From: Erysipelotrichaceae bacterium
GTDB lineage: Bacteria > Bacillota_I > Bacilli_A > Erysipelotrichales > Erysipelotrichaceae
Length of the DNA: 64,000 nucleotides
Assembly (NCBI GenBank): GCA_030526485.1
Contig: JAUNCS010000003.1
Coordinates: 21,505 to 85,504, forward strand
Direction of reading: 5' to 3'
The notes under the pieces were generated by a model. It saw only the letters and a program-made list of their open reading frames with translations, was not told the DNA's origin and searched no databases. A program made the position numbers and the translations under genes. Positions 60,744-64,000 of this stretch are shown piece after piece. Each line of letters opens with the position of its first letter. Within the stretch, counting starts at the first letter, position 1.

Positions 60744-62611
60744 GTGATTTTGGTTTTAGAAAAGTAAGTGCAGCCTGTTTCGAAGTGAGAATAGGCGACT
60801 TGGAAAGCAATACAAAAAAGATAATTGAAATTATTAATAAACAAAAAGACAGCGACGTTATCGTTTTCCCAGAACTATCAATTACCGGTTACACCTGTGC
60901 TGATATGTTCTTAAGAAAAGAAATCAGTGATAAAGCTCTTGTTTGTCTAAAAGAAATCATCGACAAAAATGAATCAGACGCCATTATTGGTGTTGGCTTA
61001 CCTGTAAGACTTGAAAGCAAGCTATTTAACTGCGCAGCTTTAATTCATGGTCACGAACTATTAGCCGTTATCCCTAAGAACAATGTACCTAATTATAATG
61101 AATTCTATGAAAAACGCTGGTTTGCCAGTGCAAAAGAAACTAAAGCACAGACAATCCGTTTGTTTGGCAAGGATGTGCCATTTGGCTTAAATATCATTGT
61201 TGAAGGAAGTAATGGCGTGAAACTGGGCTGCGAAATCTGCGAGGATTTATGGGTAGCTAATGCACCAAGTAATACCTTATCTGATTTAGGTGCCAATATC
61301 ATTATCAATCTTTCAGCATCTAATGAACTGGTTACCAAGAATGAATACCGCAAGGAACTGGTGAGAATGCAATCAGCTAAGTGTAACTGCGCTTATGTTT
61401 ATTCATCTTCTGGAAAGGGCGAAAGCACAACTGATGTAGTCTTCTCTGGCCACCAGATTATCGCGGAAAGCGGTTCTATCAGAGCAGAAGCTATGAATAT
61501 GTTTGAAGAAGATGATGTAATCGTTGAAGGTCTTGTCGATATCGAAAGAATCGAAAACGATAAGATCAGGATGAATAGCCTTGGTGATATCAGTCAGTGT
61601 GCAAGAACTATCTATATTGAAAATAAGACGCATGAATTCTTACCGGAAAGAGTTAATGCTTATCCATTTGTTCCAAGTGACAAAGATGTAATGGAAAAAA
61701 GATGTCTGGAAATTTTAAATCTGCAGGCAACAGGCTTGGCAACAAGACTTAAAAAGATTGGTACTAAAAAAGTTGTTATTGGCATTTCTGGTGGTTTAGA
61801 TTCTACCTTAGCATTACTGGTTATTAAGAATGCTTATGATTTATTAAAGTATCCATATAAGGATATCGTGGGTATCACAATGCCGGGCTTTGGTACTTCT
61901 AAACAAACCAAGACTTCAGCCGATTCCCTAATGGAACTTTTGGGGATTGATTGCCGTACTATTGATATCACAAAAGCCTGCAAGCAGCATCTAAGTGACA
62001 TTGGCCATGAAGAAGATGTTTATGATATTGCCTACGAAAATACACAAGCCAGAGAAAGAACACAGATTTTAATGGATGTGGCGAATAGTGAAAACGCTAT
62101 TGTTGTAGGCACTGGTGACCTTTCAGAATTGGCGCTTGGCTGGTGCACATTTAATGGTGACCACATGTCAATGTATGCCGTAAATACTTCGGTGCCAAAG
62201 ACTCTGGTTAAATTTGTAATCAGTACCTATGCAGAAAAGCTTGCTTCAGAGGAATTGAAGAAAGTCTTAATTGATATCTGCAATACAACAATTTCGCCAG
62301 AACTTATCCCGGCAAATGATGACGGCAGTATCAGACAGTCTACTGAAGATTCTATTGGTAAATACGATTTACATGATTTCTTCTTATATAACTATGTAAG
62401 AAATGGTTTCTCAAAAGAAAAGATCAGACAGCTGGCTTATGTTGCTTTCAATATTGATCACAAGAAAATTGATGATACATTAGATATCTTTGTTAAACGT
62501 TTTAGAACAAATCAGTTTAAACGAAACGCTTTACCTGATGGACCAAAGGTAGGTTCAGTTGCCTTATCTCCTAGAGGTGACTGGAGGATGCCTTCAGATT
62601 ATCAAGGTTAA
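60740..62611 (+). CDS. nadE: Glutamine-dependent NAD+ synthetase
   Basis: A 623-residue fusion of an N-terminal nitrilase-type glutaminase (about 1-270: Glu in VFPELSITGY, Lys in IPKNNVPNYNEFYEKRWF, Cys in LGCEICEDLW) and a C-terminal ATP-pyrophosphatase synthetase (SGGLDSTLALL and TGDLSELALGW). It makes NAD from deamido-NAD using glutamine. The GTG start at 60740 follows AAGGAGG and overlaps the nadD stop (GTGA). Confidence 0.95.
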   Translation: MSDFGFRKVSAACFEVRIGDLESNTKKIIEIINKQKDSDVIVFPELSITGYTCADMFLRKEISDKALVCLKEIIDKNESDAIIGVGLPVRLESKLFNCAALIHGHELLAVIPKNNVPNYNEFYEKRWFASAKETKAQTIRLFGKDVPFGLNIIVEGSNGVKLGCEICEDLWVANAPSNTLSDLGANIIINLSASNELVTKNEYRKELVRMQSAKCNCAYVYSSSGKGESTTDVVFSGHQIIAESGSIRAEAMNMFEEDDVIVEGLVDIERIENDKIRMNSLGDISQCARTIYIENKTHEFLPERVNAYPFVPSDKDVMEKRCLEILNLQATGLATRLKKIGTKKVVIGISGGLDSTLALLVIKNAYDLLKYPYKDIVGITMPGFGTSKQTKTSADSLMELLGIDCRTIDITKACKQHLSDIGHEEDVYDIAYENTQARERTQILMDVANSENAIVVGTGDLSELALGWCTFNGDHMSMYAVNTSVPKTLVKFVISTYAEKLASEELKKVLIDICNTTISPELIPANDDGSIRQSTEDSIGKYDLHDFFLYNYVRNGFSKEKIRQLAYVAFNIDHKKIDDTLDIFVKRFRTNQFKRNALPDGPKVGSVALSPRGDWRMPSDYQG

Positions 62612-62623
62612 ACATTCGAACTT

Positions 62624-62652
62624 GGACGCATTCGATTGAATGCGTTCTTTTT
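62624..62652 (+). terminator. Terminator after nadE
   Basis: The stem GGACGCATTC/GAATGCGTTC (62624-62633 with 62638-62647, one G-T pair) with a GATT loop is followed by TTTTT. Confidence 0.85.
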
Positions 62653-62724
62653 CTATAAGATATTATTTACGCGTTGTTGAGGGATAAAACAAATTTTTAT
62701 GTATTAAATCAACACTGAAAAGTG

Positions 62725-62761
62725 TATAATTAAAGTGCAATTTAAGGAGGAAATTTTTTAC
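62725..62761 (+). promoter_or_regulatory. gapA promoter and ribosome binding site
   Basis: TATAAT at 62725-62730 is followed by a leader of about 25 nt containing a strong AAGGAGG (62744-62750). The ATG is at 62762. In contrast to several neighbours this is a normal leadered gene. The -35 is poor. Confidence 0.6.
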
Positions 62762-63829
62762 ATGGCTGTTAAAGTTGCAATTAATGGATTTGGTCGTATC
62801 GGTCGTTTAGCATTCAGACAGATGTTCGGTGCTGAAGGATACGAAGTAGTAGCAATTAACGATTTAACATCTCCTAAGATGTTAGCTACATTATTAAAGT
62901 ATGACTCAGCTCAGGGTTCATTCTGTGGTAAATTCGGTGAAAACCTACACACAGTTTCTTCAAAGGAACCAGTTCTAGCTGAAGATGGCAAGACTGTTGT
63001 AACTCCTGGTTCAATCACAGTTGATGGTCAGGAAATCACTATCTATGCTAATCCAAAGGCTGAAGAACTACCTTGGGGTGAATTAAACGTAGACGTTGTA
63101 TTAGAATGTACAGGTTTCTACACTTCTAAAGCTAAGGCTGAAGCACATATCAAGGCTGGTGCTAGAAAGGTTGTTATCTCTGCTCCTGCAGGCAACGATC
63201 TTCCAACTATCGTTTACAACACTAACCACACTACATTAAAACCAGAAGATACAGTTATCTCAGCTGCTTCTTGTACTACAAACTGCTTAGCTCCAATGGC
63301 TAAGGCTCTAAATAACTACGCTCCTATCCAGTCTGGTATCATGACAACTGTTCATGCTTACACTGGTGATCAGATGATCTTAGATGGTCCTCAGAGAAAG
63401 GGTGACGTTCAGAGAGCTAGAGCTGGCGCTATCAATATCGTTCCTAACTCAACAGGTGCTGCTAAGGCTATCGGTCTAGTAATCCCTGAATTAAACGGTA
63501 AGCTAATTGGTGCTGCACAGAGAGTTCCTACTCCTACAGGTTCAACTACTTTATTACATGCAGTAGTTAAGGGTAAGGACGTTACTGTTGAAGGTATCAA
63601 TGCTGCTATGAAGGCTGCTGCTAACGAATCTTACGGTTACACTGAAGAAAAGTTAGTTTCTTCTGATATCATCGGTATGAAGTTCGGTTCATTATTCGAT
63701 GCTAACCAGACAATGGTTGCTAAGATTGATGACGAAACTTACCAGGTTCAGGTTGTATCTTGGTATGATAACGAAAACTCTTACACATCTCAGATGGTAA
63801 GAACTATCAAATATCTTGCTAGCCTATAA
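62762..63829 (+). CDS. gapA: Glyceraldehyde-3-phosphate dehydrogenase (phosphorylating)
   Basis: A 355-residue NAD-dependent glycolytic enzyme. The Rossmann motif INGFGRIGR (about 7-15), catalytic [12 protein letters not shown] (active Cys) and the later [16 protein letters not shown] segment are all intact. About 15-20 residues are added in the N-terminal half ([19 protein letters not shown] region) compared with a typical ~335-residue enzyme. Codons are strongly biased, as expected of a highly expressed gene. The longer upstream frame from 62735 includes the ribosome binding site and is not coding. Confidence 0.97.
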   Translation: MAVKVAINGFGRIGRLAFRQMFGAEGYEVVAINDLTSPKMLATLLKYDSAQGSFCGKFGENLHTVSSKEPVLAEDGKTVVTPGSITVDGQEITIYANPKAEELPWGELNVDVVLECTGFYTSKAKAEAHIKAGARKVVISAPAGNDLPTIVYNTNHTTLKPEDTVISAASCTTNCLAPMAKALNNYAPIQSGIMTTVHAYTGDQMILDGPQRKGDVQRARAGAINIVPNSTGAAKAIGLVIPELNGKLIGAAQRVPTPTGSTTLLHAVVKGKDVTVEGINAAMKAAANESYGYTEEKLVSSDIIGMKFGSLFDANQTMVAKIDDETYQVQVVSWYDNENSYTSQMVRTIKYLASL

Positions 63830-63862
63830 TTCATAATTTGTAAATTAAAAATAAATAGTAAA

Positions 63863-63907
63863 TATAACTAATAGAAAGGAAAAAATCCTTAGATTTCATT
63901 AGTTATA
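63863..63907 (+). other. Large hairpin downstream of gapA
   Basis: A perfect 10-bp inverted repeat TATAACTAAT/ATTAGTTATA (63863-63872 with 63898-63907) encloses further pairing GAAA/TTTC and GGA/TCC around an AAAAA loop. No T-tract follows on the plus strand, so it may be an mRNA-stabilising structure or leader element for the next gene rather than a terminator. The last ~90 bases of the window show no gene. Confidence 0.5.
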
Positions 63908-64000
63908 AAAATTAAAATTAAATAGGTAAAAAGAGCGGTGAAGTTAATGATATGTACCCAGAATCCTGGACACATTAAAATTTAACTCAATTCTAACAGA

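Noticed and set aside
63921..64000. Start of a further gene at the window end
   Set aside because: No open frame with a ribosome binding site is visible in the last ~90 bases.

Overview
The window reads as a chromosome segment of a low-GC, anaerobic or microaerophilic Firmicute. The gene content (secA-prfB, WhiA/RapZ, class III ribonucleotide reductase, Rnf-like electron transfer, Firmicute-type PotABCD, exosortase G) and A/T-rich codon use fit the Erysipelotrichia or a close relative. That placement is an inference, because there is no rRNA in the window to test it. Housekeeping genes make up most of the sequence, with three accessory blocks between them.

Layout: (1) 1-3056 holds the end of secA and prfB, the latter with its programmed +1 frameshift. 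(2) 3.3-12.6 kb is a plus-strand operon for a Gram-positive exosortase G (XrtG) system: the exosortase, a glycosyltransferase fused to a phosphoglycerol-transferase-like domain, an unknown membrane protein, a 6-pyruvoyl-tetrahydropterin-synthase-like protein, a large PTPS-related membrane protein and a surface protein with a Firmicu-CTERM-like sorting tail. (3) 12.7-20.1 kb on the minus strand converges on it at a shared bidirectional terminator. It looks like an exopolysaccharide locus (VTC-domain, DUF4956, CotH, glycoside hydrolase broken by an in-frame amber codon, HEAT-repeat protein, processive GT2). (4) 20.3-26.1 kb carries a polyamine operon: XRE-cupin regulator, PotABCD and N-carbamoylputrescine amidohydrolase.

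(5) 26.1-30.0 kb is an RNA-repair island: a WYL regulator facing DIP1984-family, a tRNA-like noncoding RNA, RtcB ligase and an RlaP-type nucleotidyltransferase. An AlbA_2 regulator with a large dyad operator follows. (6) Two tRNA-Leu genes sit at 31.5 kb. (7) 31.7-36.6 kb is a compact Rnf-like operon (RnfC, RnfD, an exported FMN-binding fumarate-reductase-like flavoprotein and an RnfA/E-like membrane protein), probably for extracytosolic anaerobic respiration.

(8) 36.7-46.9 kb holds TypA, two U32 proteins, two SpoU methyltransferases, acylphosphatase, a CobW-like GTPase, GpmI, a DUF4250 protein, serine acetyltransferase behind a leader terminator, and a DeoR regulator. (9) 46.9-51.4 kb is an anaerobic ribonucleotide reductase module in which the activase is fused to a MarR-type domain and the reductase to a glutaredoxin-like domain, followed by thioredoxin reductase. 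(10) 51.5-64 kb holds aminopeptidase M18, a Mn-type pyrophosphatase with CBS domains, UvrB, a YczE-like protein, RapZ, WhiA, the NAD salvage genes pncB-nadD-nadE, and gapA.

An unusual pattern across the window is that several genes have a good -10 box only 5-8 nt upstream of the start codon and no usable Shine-Dalgarno, suggesting leaderless mRNAs.
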